DNA from: Devosia pacifica
Lineage (GTDB): Bacteria > Pseudomonadota > Alphaproteobacteria > Rhizobiales > Devosiaceae
DNA length: 64,000 bases
Assembly: GCF_014652635.1 (NCBI RefSeq)
Contig: NZ_BMZE01000003.1
Location: forward strand, 372,001-436,000
Direction: 5' to 3'
The notes beneath the pieces are model-generated. The model did no database searches. It was given only the letters and a program-made list of their open reading frames with translations, and had not been told where the DNA came from. Below are positions 16,931 to 26,297 of the stretch, in pieces. How positions within the stretch are numbered: position 1 is the first letter of the stretch; the number at the start of each line of letters is the position of its first letter. Position numbers and translations under genes: made by a program.

Positions 16931-18619
16931 TTAAAAACCCTCGGCTGGGGTGACGCCGCTCAAGGCTCCGTCTCTGGTCGATACCGACGAGACGGGGGTG
17001 TGGTCCGACTTTGCCCAGTGGAATGGGTCAAAAAGCAATTCGCCCAGTGCGCGCAGAGTGGCCAGCGCCAGCAACAACCAGTAAAGCGGCAACGTCAATT
17101 GTACCCATAAAAGGCTGAAGCGCCGCAATCGCGAGAGCCCGGTAAACTGCGCGACGACGGCTGCGACATTGCCGAGTACGAAGAGCACGAAATAGCCCAC
17201 CGCCCACAGCCATGCACTCGGCGAGACCAATGGCATATCGAGTGCGAGGCGCAGCACTGCCGTGCTGAAAAAGAAGACGTGCAGGATGGGTGCCAAGATC
17301 ATGCCGAGCACAACAAGTTCGAAGAACAAGAAGCTACGCCAACCGAGATCACGCAGCAGAGCGCGCGGGCGCCGGTTGTGAACGATGAACGTCAGCATCC
17401 AGCCCTTGATCCAGCGTCCGCGCTGCGCCATCCACCCTTCGAGATCCGATGGAGCCGCTTCGAGCGTTCTGGTGATCAGGGTTTCGACGCGCATACCCTT
17501 GCGCGCCATACGAACCCCAAGATCGGCATCTTCGGTGACATTGAAGGCGTCCCAGCCGCCGATCTCGATTAGGCTCGAAACGCGGAAATGGTTCGACGTT
17601 CCGCCCAGCGGCACCGGCACACGCCAGCGCGCATGCGCCGGAAGGACGATGCCGAAGAGGGCTGCGTATTCGCCGGCAAACATCGCCGTCAGCCAATTGT
17701 CCTCGCCATTGTCGATCACAAGTTCGGCCTGGAGGCAGGCCAATTGCGGGTTGTCGCGAAACCGCAGCGCCGCGCGCCACAACTGATCAGATTGCGGACG
17801 ATCCTCGGCATCAAAGACAACCAGATGCTCGCCAGTGACGAACGGCAGCGCGTAATTCATCGCCTTGGGCTTGGTGCGCGGCAAAGAATCCGGCACCACG
17901 ATGAGCTCGAAACGCGGATCACGCAGGTAGGGCCGTACAGCCGCGATGGTCTCGGCAGAAGCCGACTCAACGAGAAACTTCACCTCGAGCTTTTCGGGCG
18001 GGTACTCCAGCCGAGAGATTGCGGAATAGAGCTGCGGGATCATCGAAGCCTCGTCCCGCAAGGGTAGCAGCACGCTGTAGCGCGGCAGCTCCGCGGCGTC
18101 CGGGCAGCGCCCGGCGGCGGCTTCGGCCTTGGGAACCTGTTGGAGGGCGAAAAGCCTGATAGCGGCGGGAGCGGCGACAATCATTAAGGCGACACCGCCG
18201 AGCAGCGGCTGCGAGACGAATGGGGCGAACGAGACGCCAAAGATCAGCGCCACCAGGAACACTGCGAACGACCATCGCACGAGGCCGCTCAATTCGAGAT
18301 GCGCGCTGGCGTGCGGCCATTTTCGCGCGAGACGTTGCCGCGCCTCAAGCGTCAGCCTGCTTGCCGCCTGCTCAGCCATCGCCTCGCGCAGCTGGGCCGG
18401 CGGCATGATGCAAAAACGGTCCTTGAGGTATCCGGCGCCAGCCTCGACGCGCTTGCGCAAATTTAGCAATGTCTCGAAGTCGGGGGCGCAGACGTGAAAC
18501 GTTCCGTCGGCCACATTGACGCGAAGCGCGGCACGGCGACCCAAATCCTCCAGATAGACGTGGTCGACCCCGCACGCAACGATGGCGGCACCCGCGCCAG
18601 AAAGCTCATGCCTACCCAT
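16931..18619 (-). CDS. XagB-like processive GT2 glycosyltransferase, main reading frame (N-terminus in another frame)
   Basis: This 562-residue frame holds a family 2 glycosyltransferase with membrane segments at about 112-160 and several from 425 on. Motifs are DAED at 270-273, TEDAD at 362-366 and QRGRW at 399-403, the D,D,D,QxxRW set of processive cellulose synthase-like enzymes; the GspE-N-like N-terminus and this order match XagB, an exopolysaccharide synthase. Residues before about 17 are not natural: homology to the N-terminal domain continues upstream in another frame, joined at a GGGG run at 18568-18571. Adding one base would give one 619-residue protein starting at 18789. A real internal start at 18619 (ATG) lacks a clear Shine-Dalgarno. 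Confidence 0.75.
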   Translation of the reverse strand: MGRHELSGAGAAIVACGVDHVYLEDLGRRAALRVNVADGTFHVCAPDFETLLNLRKRVEAGAGYLKDRFCIMPPAQLREAMAEQAASRLTLEARQRLARKWPHASAHLELSGLVRWSFAVFLVALIFGVSFAPFVSQPLLGGVALMIVAAPAAIRLFALQQVPKAEAAAGRCPDAAELPRYSVLLPLRDEASMIPQLYSAISRLEYPPEKLEVKFLVESASAETIAAVRPYLRDPRFELIVVPDSLPRTKPKAMNYALPFVTGEHLVVFDAEDRPQSDQLWRAALRFRDNPQLACLQAELVIDNGEDNWLTAMFAGEYAALFGIVLPAHARWRVPVPLGGTSNHFRVSSLIEIGGWDAFNVTEDADLGVRMARKGMRVETLITRTLEAAPSDLEGWMAQRGRWIKGWMLTFIVHNRRPRALLRDLGWRSFLFFELVVLGMILAPILHVFFFSTAVLRLALDMPLVSPSAWLWAVGYFVLFVLGNVAAVVAQFTGLSRLRRFSLLWVQLTLPLYWLLLALATLRALGELLFDPFHWAKSDHTPVSSVSTRDGALSGVTPAEGF

Positions 18620-18789
18620 TCAGCGGCCCGCTCCCAAACAATCTCGGGCGCAAGGCCCCGGCGGTGAATGCAGTACTCAAGCGGGTCGATCTCGAGCAGC
18701 AGCGCCGCCTCGAGGGCGTGACGCGCACCAGCGTCGTCAAGCTCCTCCTCACGAAGAATGACGCGGATCAGATCCAAAGCAGTCGACAT
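18568..18789 (-). pseudogene. N-terminal fragment of the XagB-like gene (frameshifted)
   Basis: Starting at ATG 18789 with a strong GGGGGG Shine-Dalgarno, 74 codons encode the first part of a GspE-N/XagB N-terminal domain (EEELDDAGARHALEAALLL, then the RRGLAPE...AAEWVGMSF turn). At GCG GGG TCG the frame leaves the family; the continuation VDHVYLEDLG is found in the -1 frame. Either the gene carries a one-base deletion, the ribosome slips back on GGG (G-G-G re-pairs exactly one base earlier), or the base call is wrong. Confidence 0.7.
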
Positions 18790-18895
18790 CGTGCCCCCCG
18801 ACCGGTCAGCCGGAACTCTGGGCAGGCCTAGACCTTGACCGGTTCCGGCGCGCCACGGAGCCCCCTCCGTGGCAGCCAGCATAGGCACACTTTAT
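18790..18895 (-). promoter_or_regulatory. Structured 5' leader of the XagB-like gene
   Basis: The minus strand holds a perfect nine-pair hairpin, GCCACGGAG with CTCCGTGGC (18873-18865 and 18860-18852) around four G residues. Downstream, CCGGAAC and GTTCCGG form a second possible stem before the GGGGGG ribosome site. The first hairpin has no U tract on either strand, so it does not look like a terminator. No GEMM cyclic di-GMP riboswitch motif is seen. Confidence 0.45.
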
Positions 18896-18927
18896 CGCAA
18901 TGAGCTGATAATGGTGAAAAAAATCGC

Positions 18928-19920
18928 CTAGTTCGGCTCAAACCGGTGCGGATCGAACTCGTAGTGCGTGGAGCAGAATTCACACGTCACTTCGATTTTT
19001 CCGTCAACGACCATATCGTCACGCTCCTCCTTGGAGAAGCTGTTGGCCAGCATCCCCTCGATCCGCTCGGCTGAGCAGGTGCATCTCTCCTCGATCGTGA
19101 GAGGATCGAAAACCCGTACACCCGTCTCGTGGTAGAGCCTGTAGAGCATGCGTTCCGGTGACAGATCGGGGTCTGCCAGTTCAGAATCCTCAAGAGTCGC
19201 GAGCAGGGTCTTGGCACGTGTCCAATGGTCTGCCTCGACAAAGTCCGGATCAACCATGTCCGGGTTGTCGAAGTCGCCGTCGCCCGGCAGGTCCGGCATG
19301 GTATGGCCGCCATGATCCGGCAGATGCTGGATCAGCACGCCGCCAGCCCGCCACCGCGGTGTCGGGTCCCCACGCTGGCTGAGTTCGCCAACGGCAATCC
19401 GCACCAGGGTCGGGATCTGTTCCGACTGCATGAAGTAAGTGTGGGCGACCTCTTCGAGCGATTCACCCTCCAGCGCAACGATGCCCTGGTAGCGCTCCAT
19501 ATGCTCGCCCTGATCGATGGTCATCGCCAGATGGCCATGCCCAAGCAACTCGCCCGGACTGGTGCGCCCCGCCGCCATTGCGACATCGAGATCGGCCTGC
19601 TCGAAGCGGGCGTAGCCGCGCACACCGTCGGGCGCGTCGAAATCGACGACCAAGAGGTTCACCGGCCCATCGGTCTGTGTCTGCAGAATAAATCGGCCCT
19701 GGAACTTCAAGGAGGAGCCGACCAGCGACGCGAGCACAACCGCCTCGCCCAGCACACGCGCTACGGGCTCGGGATAGGCATGGCGCTTGAGGATGCGATC
19801 GAGCGCATCCCCGAGCCTGATGGCACGCCCACGTGTATCAAGCCCGTCCAGGGTGAACGGGACAACGGCGTCATCGCCGGTTTCGGCTCTGTCGAGGCCA
19901 AGGCTCGGGGTCTCTACCAT
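18928..19920 (-). CDS. hslO: Hsp33 family redox-regulated chaperone
   Basis: A 330-residue cytosolic holdase chaperone that is activated by oxidation and unfolding. The zinc/redox centre is seen as C280-x-C282 and C313-x2-C316 near the C-terminus, the expected CxC...CxxC. The length fits the alphaproteobacterial form. It follows argF by 59 bases on the same strand, after argD, so the order argD-argF-hslO may be an operon, a grouping common in Hyphomicrobiales. Confidence 0.93.
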   Translation of the reverse strand: MVETPSLGLDRAETGDDAVVPFTLDGLDTRGRAIRLGDALDRILKRHAYPEPVARVLGEAVVLASLVGSSLKFQGRFILQTQTDGPVNLLVVDFDAPDGVRGYARFEQADLDVAMAAGRTSPGELLGHGHLAMTIDQGEHMERYQGIVALEGESLEEVAHTYFMQSEQIPTLVRIAVGELSQRGDPTPRWRAGGVLIQHLPDHGGHTMPDLPGDGDFDNPDMVDPDFVEADHWTRAKTLLATLEDSELADPDLSPERMLYRLYHETGVRVFDPLTIEERCTCSAERIEGMLANSFSKEERDDMVVDGKIEVTCEFCSTHYEFDPHRFEPN

Positions 19921-19979
19921 AGTGTGCTCTCAAGGCTGGCACCCCCACGGCCAGCAACAGGCCGCACCGGAAGTGCGAT

Positions 19980-20906
19980 TCAGAGGGATTCAATCCCGAA
20001 CGCCCATGCCAGGATGGCCTTTTGGGCATGCAGACGGTTTTCCGCCTCATCGAGCACCACCGATTGCGGCCCGTCGATGACCTCGTCGGTCACCTCGTCG
20101 CCGCGATGCGCGGGCAGGCAGTGCATGAAGAGAGCGTCGGGATCGGCTTTGGACATTAGTTTGGTGTCAACGCGGTACGGTTTCAAGACCCGGCGGCGCT
20201 CGGCTGCATCCGTGTCGCCCATCGATACCCAGGTGTCCGTGATCACCAGATCCGCGCCGCTCACGGCTTCGTTCGGATCATTGATCAGTCGGGCATTATC
20301 GCCGGCCTTGGTGATGTCGTCCATCAGGTCCTTTTCGGGACTGTATTCTTCCGGAACCGCGATGGTCAGGTCACAGCCGAACAGTTCTGCAGCATTGACC
20401 CAAGAGTGCAGCACGTTGTTGCTGTCGCCGACCCATGCCACTTTCTTGCCTTCAATCGAGCCACGATGCTCCTCATAAGTCATGAGGTCCGCCATGACCT
20501 GGCAAGGATGGGCGCGACGCGTCAGCCCATTGATGACAGGAACACTTGCGCCGCCGGCCAGTTCAACGAGGTCCGCGTGGCTGAGAATGCGGATCATGAT
20601 GGCATCGACGTAACGCGACATCACCCGCCCTGTGTCCTCGAGCGTCTCCTCGCGGGCCAACTGCATCTCATTGCCGGACAGCATGATGGTTTCGCCACCA
20701 AGCTGGCGCATGCCGACGTCGAACGAAACGCGGGTGCGCGTCGACTGGCGCTCGAAGATCATCGCCAGCACCTTGTCCTTCAACAATTGCGGCCGATTGC
20801 CTTGCTTGAGACGGCTCTTGAGCGCGTGCGCCATGTCCAGCATGCCGCGCAGCTGCTCGTGGGTGAAATCATCAAGATTGAGAAAATGTCTAGGCGTGCC
20901 GGTCAT
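19980..20906 (-). CDS. argF: Ornithine carbamoyltransferase
   Basis: A 308-residue cytosolic enzyme that joins carbamoyl phosphate and ornithine to give citrulline in arginine synthesis. The carbamoyl phosphate motif STRTR is at 55-59, HPCQ at 133-136 and the ornithine-side HCLP at 262-265. It follows argD by 40 bases on the same strand. Confidence 0.95.
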   Translation of the reverse strand: MTGTPRHFLNLDDFTHEQLRGMLDMAHALKSRLKQGNRPQLLKDKVLAMIFERQSTRTRVSFDVGMRQLGGETIMLSGNEMQLAREETLEDTGRVMSRYVDAIMIRILSHADLVELAGGASVPVINGLTRRAHPCQVMADLMTYEEHRGSIEGKKVAWVGDSNNVLHSWVNAAELFGCDLTIAVPEEYSPEKDLMDDITKAGDNARLINDPNEAVSGADLVITDTWVSMGDTDAAERRRVLKPYRVDTKLMSKADPDALFMHCLPAHRGDEVTDEVIDGPQSVVLDEAENRLHAQKAILAWAFGIESL

Positions 20907-20946
20907 GGCTGTAATCTTCCTGTGACGCTTCAGGGCCGGGAGGCGA

Positions 20947-22146
20947 TCAGTCGGCAGCGATTGTGCCGTCGGCTTCCCGATCTATGGCGGTGAAAGCCTC
21001 GGCCAGCTTTTCGATCGCCTGCTTGATATCATCTTCGGAGATGATGAGGGGCGGCAGCAAACGCAGGACGTTATCGCCGGCCCCAATCGCCAGAAGATGA
21101 TGATCATCACGCAACCGCACGACGAAGTCTTTCACCGGCGGCTTGATCTTGATGCCGGCGAGAAGGCCCTTGCCGCGCACCTCGGTGATGTGGTGCGGAA
21201 ACCGCTGCGCAAGCTGGCGCAGGTGCCAGTGAAGGCTTTGGCCGGCATTGTTGACGCTCTCGATGAAGCCCGGTGCAAGAATACGATCGAGCACGGCATT
21301 TCCGACAGCGCAGGCAAGCGGGTTGCCACCATAAGTCGAGCCGTGCGTGCCTGGCACCATCGCGGCCGCCACTTCGGCTGTCGCCAGGCAGGCTCCAAGG
21401 GGAAAGCCTGCTCCAATACCTTTTGCCACGGCCATGATGTCTGGCGTAATGCCGCTCCATTCATGGGCGAAGAACATGCCCGTACGGCCATAGCCGCACT
21501 GCACCTCATCAAGGATCAACAACATGCCGTGCTCGTCGCACAGCCGCCGCAGGCCCTGCATGAATTCCGGGGTCATCGCGGTGACGCCGCCCTCTCCCTG
21601 AACCGGTTCGATCAGGATGGCGCAGCTTTGCGGGCCAATCGCTGCCTTGACCGCATCGAGGTCACCTGGCGCGAGATGCTTGAAGCCCTCGAGCGGCGGG
21701 CCGAACCCTTCGAGATAACCGGGATTACCGCCGGCAGCGATGGCGCCCATGGTGCGGCCGTGGAACGAGCCATTGAACGCGATGATCTCGTAGCGATCCG
21801 CTTCGCCCTTCGCATAAAAGTGCCGCCGCGCTGTCTTGATGGCGCACTCGATCGCTTCTGTGCCCGAGTTGGTGAAGAACACCGCGTCAGCGAACGTGGC
21901 TTCGCATAGCCGACTGGCGAGCTTTTCCTGCTCGGGGATGGTGAAGGTGTTGGAGGTGTGCCAGACCTTTTCGGCAGCAGACTTTATTGCCGTCACAATG
22001 TGCGGATCGGCGTGGCCGAGCGCGTTCACCGCGATTCCGGAATGAAAGTCGAGATACTCAGTACCGTCCTGCGCGAACAGTCGCACGCCCTCGCCCCGCT
22101 CGAAAGCGAGTTCGGACCGGGCATACGTGCCATAAAGCGCAGACAT
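20947..22146 (-). CDS. argD: Acetylornithine / aspartate-family aminotransferase
   Basis: A 399-residue class III PLP aminotransferase. The cofactor lysine is K242 in [17 protein letters not shown] is at 213-216 and TNSGTEAIE at 92-100. The position just upstream of argF supports N-acetylornithine as substrate; ArgD enzymes often also use succinyl-diaminopimelate, which matters because dapD and dapE are in the same window. ATG at 22146 has AGAAGG upstream and matches family N-termini; an upstream in-frame ATG at 22191 would run into the leader. A terminator-like hairpin lies in the leader. Confidence 0.9.
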   Translation of the reverse strand: MSALYGTYARSELAFERGEGVRLFAQDGTEYLDFHSGIAVNALGHADPHIVTAIKSAAEKVWHTSNTFTIPEQEKLASRLCEATFADAVFFTNSGTEAIECAIKTARRHFYAKGEADRYEIIAFNGSFHGRTMGAIAAGGNPGYLEGFGPPLEGFKHLAPGDLDAVKAAIGPQSCAILIEPVQGEGGVTAMTPEFMQGLRRLCDEHGMLLILDEVQCGYGRTGMFFAHEWSGITPDIMAVAKGIGAGFPLGACLATAEVAAAMVPGTHGSTYGGNPLACAVGNAVLDRILAPGFIESVNNAGQSLHWHLRQLAQRFPHHITEVRGKGLLAGIKIKPPVKDFVVRLRDDHHLLAIGAGDNVLRLLPPLIISEDDIKQAIEKLAEAFTAIDREADGTIAAD

Positions 22147-22218
22147 TTTGAGTTCACCTTCTTCGGGTCGAGTGTTGCAAGGATGACTCACACAGCAAAA
22201 ACCAGCGATGCAGCCACC

Positions 22219-22254
22219 AAAAAATCAAAAACGCGCTACCCTTTGGCGGCGCGT
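22219..22254 (-). terminator. Terminator-like hairpin in the argD leader
   Basis: On the minus strand ACGCGC (22254-22249) pairs with GCGCGT (22236-22231) around a 12-base loop and is followed by TTTT-GA-TTTTTT. It stands 73 bases before the argD start and directly at the predicted transcription start, so it may attenuate argD-argF-hslO. I see no arginine-rich leader peptide. Confidence 0.6.
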
Positions 22255-22264
22255 CCACGCCCTG

Positions 22265-22293
22265 AATAAGGGGGAATTTGCGCAAAAAGTCAA
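22265..22293 (-). promoter_or_regulatory. Predicted promoter of argD
   Basis: TTGACT (22293-22288), a 17-base spacer and CTTATT (22270-22265) on the minus strand. It would start RNA at about 22258, right before the terminator-like hairpin. The promoter lies in the argD/gcrA divergent region, which has no protein-coding gene from 22147 to 22543. Confidence 0.5.
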
Positions 22294-22377
22294 TCTGGGG
22301 CGCAGCAAGTGCCTGAAGTGACTCTGGAATTTTTAACGCCGTTTTAACCATGGGTTTTCCCCGCCAAATTCGGCCCC

Positions 22378-22442
22378 GACTCTTGATCCCGATTCCGTCG
22401 GTAGCGTACTATTGAACTCGTTGGGGGCGCGATATATCGCGC
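22378..22442 (+). promoter_or_regulatory. gcrA promoter region with GANTC sites and a 16-base palindrome
   Basis: TTGATC (22383-22388), 18 bases and TACTAT (22407-22412) form a promoter facing gcrA. GANTC sites, the target of the cell-cycle methylase CcrM, are at 22378-22382 and 22391-22395, flanking the -35; three more are at 22185, 22320 and 22510. A perfect palindrome GCGCGATATATCGCGC is at 22427-22442, just after the predicted start. In Caulobacter the gcrA promoter is controlled by GANTC methylation, and this arrangement is consistent with that. Confidence 0.5.
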
Positions 22443-22543
22443 GGCGGACCCCTGTAACACACGATATGTAGCTATCCGGGCTGCCGTGTCTGCGCGCAGC
22501 GCGAAGAAGGATTCTGTTTGCGATGGTTTCAGGAGCACAACCA

Positions 22544-23101
22544 ATGGGCTGGACGGACGAACGCGTCGAACTCCTCAAGAGGCTCTGGATGGAAGGCCTC
22601 AGCGCCAGCCAGATCGCGGCAGAACTGGGCGATGGCGTCACGCGCAATGCCGTGATCGGCAAGGTCCACCGGCTCAAGCTTTCCGCACGGGCAAAGCCGA
22701 CGAGTTCGACGCAGCGTTCGCGTCCGACACCGCGCGCCTCGGCACCGCGTCGATCCTCTGGGGTATCATCCTCCAGCGGCGCTGGCAGCACGGCGTCAAT
22801 GGCCAATCGCCCGACACCGCGGCAGAGCATCATGCGCACCCACACGGTTGGCGCGACAGCCCTCGCCGCCACCCCCGAGGCCGAACCCGAGACATATCGG
22901 GCGCCGGTTCAGGAAATGCAGGTGCCGGAAGGCCAGCGCCTGTCTTTGCTCGAACTGAACGAACACACCTGCAAATGGCCGATCGGCGATCCGCTGAGCA
23001 AGGATTTCTACTTCTGCGGCCAGCATTCTGGCGAGGGTCAGCCTTACTGTGAGTTCCACTCGCGCCGGGCCTACCACCAGATGGAAAAGAAGAAGCGCTA
23101 A
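22544..23101 (+). CDS. gcrA: GcrA cell-cycle regulator
   Basis: A 185-residue global transcription factor of alphaproteobacteria. GcrA binds the housekeeping sigma factor and acts at promoters bearing CcrM-methylated GANTC sites. The N-terminal WTDERVELLKRLW...LSASQIAAELG and TRNAVIGKVHRL form the DNA-binding domain (about 1-46); after a basic linker, the C-terminal sigma-binding part holds CKWPIGDP and FCGQ...YCEFHSRRAY. ATG at 22544 has AGGAG nine bases before it; the longer ATG at 22523 lacks one. Confidence 0.95.
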   Translation: MGWTDERVELLKRLWMEGLSASQIAAELGDGVTRNAVIGKVHRLKLSARAKPTSSTQRSRPTPRASAPRRSSGVSSSSGAGSTASMANRPTPRQSIMRTHTVGATALAATPEAEPETYRAPVQEMQVPEGQRLSLLELNEHTCKWPIGDPLSKDFYFCGQHSGEGQPYCEFHSRRAYHQMEKKKR

Positions 23102-23124
23102 GCCGCTTCGCACCACCGGACTTG

Positions 23125-23155
23125 AATAAGGGGCGATGCATCATCGCCCCTTATT
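23125..23155. terminator. Bidirectional terminator between gcrA and the RND permease gene
   Basis: A perfect 14-base inverted repeat, AATAAGGGGCGATG and its complement, around a CAT loop. The outer A/T pairs give a U-rich tail on either strand. It sits between the convergent gcrA and RND permease stops. Confidence 0.85.
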
Positions 23156-23165
23156 CTTTGCGCAT

Positions 23166-26100
23166 CTATTCAGCCGGCGCTGTGTACTCCGCGTCGTCGG
23201 GCGCCTTTGGCATGAAGCGACCGACGAACCGACCAAACTGATCGATATAGGTCAGCATAACCGGCACCACGACCAGGGTCAGCGCCGTCGAGCTCAGCAA
23301 GCCGCCAATAACAGCGTGTGCCATCGGCGCATTCTGGCCCGTACCCTCGTGGATGCTGAGCGCCAGTGGCAGCATGCCGAAGATCATCGCCGTCGTGGTC
23401 ATGATGATAGGGCGGAAGCGGATCGAGCCGGCTTCGACCAGCGCATCATAGAGGTTCATGCCGTCCCCGACGTGCTGATTGGCATTGTCGACCAGCAGGA
23501 TGGCGTTTTTCACCACGAGGCCCATCAGCATGATGAAGCCGATCATCGAGAACATATTGAGTGTCGAGCCGCCGACCAGCAGCCCGAGCATCACGCCGAT
23601 GAGGGCGAGCGGCAGCGACGCCATGATGGCGATGGGCTGCAGGAAGCTGCCAAACTGGCTGGCCAGGACCAGATAGATGAAGATGACCGCGAGCAGCAGG
23701 GCCGAGCCTGCAGCACCCGCTGTCTCGGCAAGCTGCTCGGCGTCGCCGCCCGACCCCGCCCGATAGCCCGGTGGCATATCGAGACTGTCGATAGCCGCCT
23801 GTACATCTCCGGTTACCGCCCCGAGTTCCACGCCATCAAGATTAGCGGTCACCGTCACCTGACGAGACAGATTTTCTCTCAGGATTTCGCCAGGGCCGGT
23901 CGACGGCACGATCTGGGCGACCTGATCGAGACGCACCATTTCGCTCGACCCCGTCACACCCGATTGGGTGATCGGAAGGGAGCCCAGCGCTGAGGCATCT
24001 TCTCTTGCCCACTCCGGCAACCGCACGGAGACCGTGTAGCTTTGCCCGTTGGGCGTCGTCCACTCCGTGACCTCTTCGCCACCGAGCATGGGCCCGAGAG
24101 TCGCTCCGATCTGGGTCAAGCTTACGCCAAGGTCGCTTGCCTGATCGCGGTCAATGCGAACGCCGATAACCGGTTGGGCGGCATCGAGGCTCGACTCCAC
24201 ATCAACGAGCCCCTCGACATCATCAAGCCGAGCGACGAGTTGGTCGGCATAGCGCTCGAGCGTGTTGAAATCATCGCCATAGAGCGTCACCGAAATGGGC
24301 GCTGCGACACCCTGGCCGAGCCCACCGGCTGCACCGACATTGTATTCGGCTCCAGGGATCGACGCGAGCATGCGCCGGACGGGCTGCGTCATGTCCTGCG
24401 GCGTGCGGGTGCGCTCTTCCGGCGGCACCATCGAGACCACGATGGTGGCCCGGTTGTCGCCCGTGGTGGTGCCGGCATTCAGTGTGGCGTAAGTGCCCTC
24501 GACTTCCGGCAAGCTTTGCAACAGGGCATCGACCTGGCGCACCTTGCTCGCGGTGTAGTCGATCGAAGAGCCTTGCGGCGTCTCAAGATCGACCTGGAAC
24601 TCGCTCGTATCCGTTGCCGGCACGAACTCCACACCGACCAGCGGGAATACGAAGAACGTGCCGATGAACGACAACAATGCGACCGCCAGCGTCGACTTGC
24701 GGTGCTTGAGGCACCAGCGCAGCAATCCGCGATAGCCATGCGCGATCCGTTCGAACAACCGATCAAATTGGGCAACAGCGCGGCCGATTGGGCCTCGCTT
24801 CTTGCCGGGATGCGCATCCGGATCATACCACACGCTCGACATCATCGGGTCGAGCGTGAACGCCACGAACAGCGAGATCAGCACTGCAACTGAAACCGTA
24901 ACGCCGAACTGCAGAAAAAACCGCCCGAGAATGCCTTCCATGAAGGCAACCGGCAGGAACACGGCAACGATGGACAATGTGGTGGCGAGAACCGCTAGGC
25001 CGATTTCATTAGTGCCTTCAAGCGCTGCCTGGCGGTGCGTCTTGCCCATATGCAAATGGCGCATGATGTTCTCGCGCACCACGATGGCATCGTCGATGAG
25101 GATACCGACCGCCAGAGACAACGCCATCAGCGTCATCATGTTGAGCGTGAAGCCGAGGAAGTAGAGGACGATCATCGTGCCGATGATCGAGATCGGCAGG
25201 GTTAGCCCGGTGATCACCGTCGAGCGCCACGAATTGAGGAAGACGAAGACGATCACCACCGCCAGGATGGCGCCTTCGATCAGCATGTTCTGGACGGCGT
25301 GGAACGAGTCCTCGACCGGCACCGCGTTGTCGCGAACAATTTCAAGCCGGACCGTCTCGGGCAGCTCTTCTGCCATCAGCTCATCGACGACGGCGCGGAT
25401 CTCTTCAGCGACAGCGACGGTATTCGCACCCTGAGTCTTGACCACATCGATCGCCAGCGCCCGCTGACCATTGAGAATTGCCAGACTATCGGCTTCCGCC
25501 TGTCCATCCTCGATGATAGCGACGTCGCGCAGATAAACGGGTGCACCGCCCTGGCGGGAGACGACAATATCCAGGAACTCGTCCGCATCGGCGATCCGTC
25601 CCTCGATCTGGATGGACTGGACCTGCGTTCCCTCGGTGATCGAGCCTGCAGGAAGGTTCTGGTTCTCCTGACGCAGCGCATCGATCACCTGGCCCACACC
25701 AACGTTGAAGGCATTGAGGCGGTCCGGATCAATCAAGACGTTCAACTGGCGTGGCACACCGCCGACAACCGTTGCCCGGCCCACGCCAGCGATGTTGGAC
25801 AGCCTGCTGACAATCACGTCTTCGGTCAGCGTCGTGAGATTGCGGGCCGTCATGGTGTCTGAACTGACCGCAAGCGAGACAACAGGAAGTTCTGCCGGAT
25901 CGAAGCGGAGAACCTGCGGATCTCCGGCATTGTCCGGCAACGAAGCCTCGACAGTCGCCAGGCGGTCGCGCACGTCCTGGGCGGCAACGGCGGAGTCGAC
26001 GTCCATGTCGAACAGGATGATCACCATGGCCTGGCCGGCCTGCGACGTCGATTGAATGGTATCGAGGCCGCTAAGCGTGTTCACCGCCTCTTCAATCGGC

Positions 26101-26294
26101 TCGACAACATCGCTTTCAACAGCCTCTGGCGATGCGCCAGGATAACTGACGACAACTGCGACGACGGGAAAATCCACATCGGGCAATTGTTCAATCGGAA
26201 GCCGTTGATAGGAATAAATGCCGAAAACCAGCAATGCCACCATGATCATGGTGGCAAAGACTGGATGATTTACACTGATACGCGTCAGAAACAT
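23166..26294 (-). CDS. RND efflux permease (HAE1/AcrB-type)
   Basis: A 1042-residue inner-membrane resistance-nodulation-division pump with the usual two halves of six membrane helices and two large periplasmic loops. The proton-relay pair is seen in [10 protein letters not shown] of helix 4 and the lysine in [10 protein letters not shown] of helix 10. It belongs to the hydrophobe/amphiphile exporter branch; its drug range cannot be read from sequence. Its start follows the adaptor stop by three bases. No outer-membrane TolC gene is adjacent, so it must use one encoded elsewhere. Confidence 0.92.
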   Translation of the reverse strand: MFLTRISVNHPVFATMIMVALLVFGIYSYQRLPIEQLPDVDFPVVAVVVSYPGASPEAVESDVVEPIEEAVNTLSGLDTIQSTSQAGQAMVIILFDMDVDSAVAAQDVRDRLATVEASLPDNAGDPQVLRFDPAELPVVSLAVSSDTMTARNLTTLTEDVIVSRLSNIAGVGRATVVGGVPRQLNVLIDPDRLNAFNVGVGQVIDALRQENQNLPAGSITEGTQVQSIQIEGRIADADEFLDIVVSRQGGAPVYLRDVAIIEDGQAEADSLAILNGQRALAIDVVKTQGANTVAVAEEIRAVVDELMAEELPETVRLEIVRDNAVPVEDSFHAVQNMLIEGAILAVVIVFVFLNSWRSTVITGLTLPISIIGTMIVLYFLGFTLNMMTLMALSLAVGILIDDAIVVRENIMRHLHMGKTHRQAALEGTNEIGLAVLATTLSIVAVFLPVAFMEGILGRFFLQFGVTVSVAVLISLFVAFTLDPMMSSVWYDPDAHPGKKRGPIGRAVAQFDRLFERIAHGYRGLLRWCLKHRKSTLAVALLSFIGTFFVFPLVGVEFVPATDTSEFQVDLETPQGSSIDYTASKVRQVDALLQSLPEVEGTYATLNAGTTTGDNRATIVVSMVPPEERTRTPQDMTQPVRRMLASIPGAEYNVGAAGGLGQGVAAPISVTLYGDDFNTLERYADQLVARLDDVEGLVDVESSLDAAQPVIGVRIDRDQASDLGVSLTQIGATLGPMLGGEEVTEWTTPNGQSYTVSVRLPEWAREDASALGSLPITQSGVTGSSEMVRLDQVAQIVPSTGPGEILRENLSRQVTVTANLDGVELGAVTGDVQAAIDSLDMPPGYRAGSGGDAEQLAETAGAAGSALLLAVIFIYLVLASQFGSFLQPIAIMASLPLALIGVMLGLLVGGSTLNMFSMIGFIMLMGLVVKNAILLVDNANQHVGDGMNLYDALVEAGSIRFRPIIMTTTAMIFGMLPLALSIHEGTGQNAPMAHAVIGGLLSSTALTLVVVPVMLTYIDQFGRFVGRFMPKAPDDAEYTAPAE

Positions 26295-26297
26295 GGA

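Noticed and set aside
22154-22351. 65-codon minus-strand frame across the argD leader as a leader peptide
   Set aside because: It has no ribosome site, starts upstream of the predicted promoter and has no arginine codon run before the hairpin.
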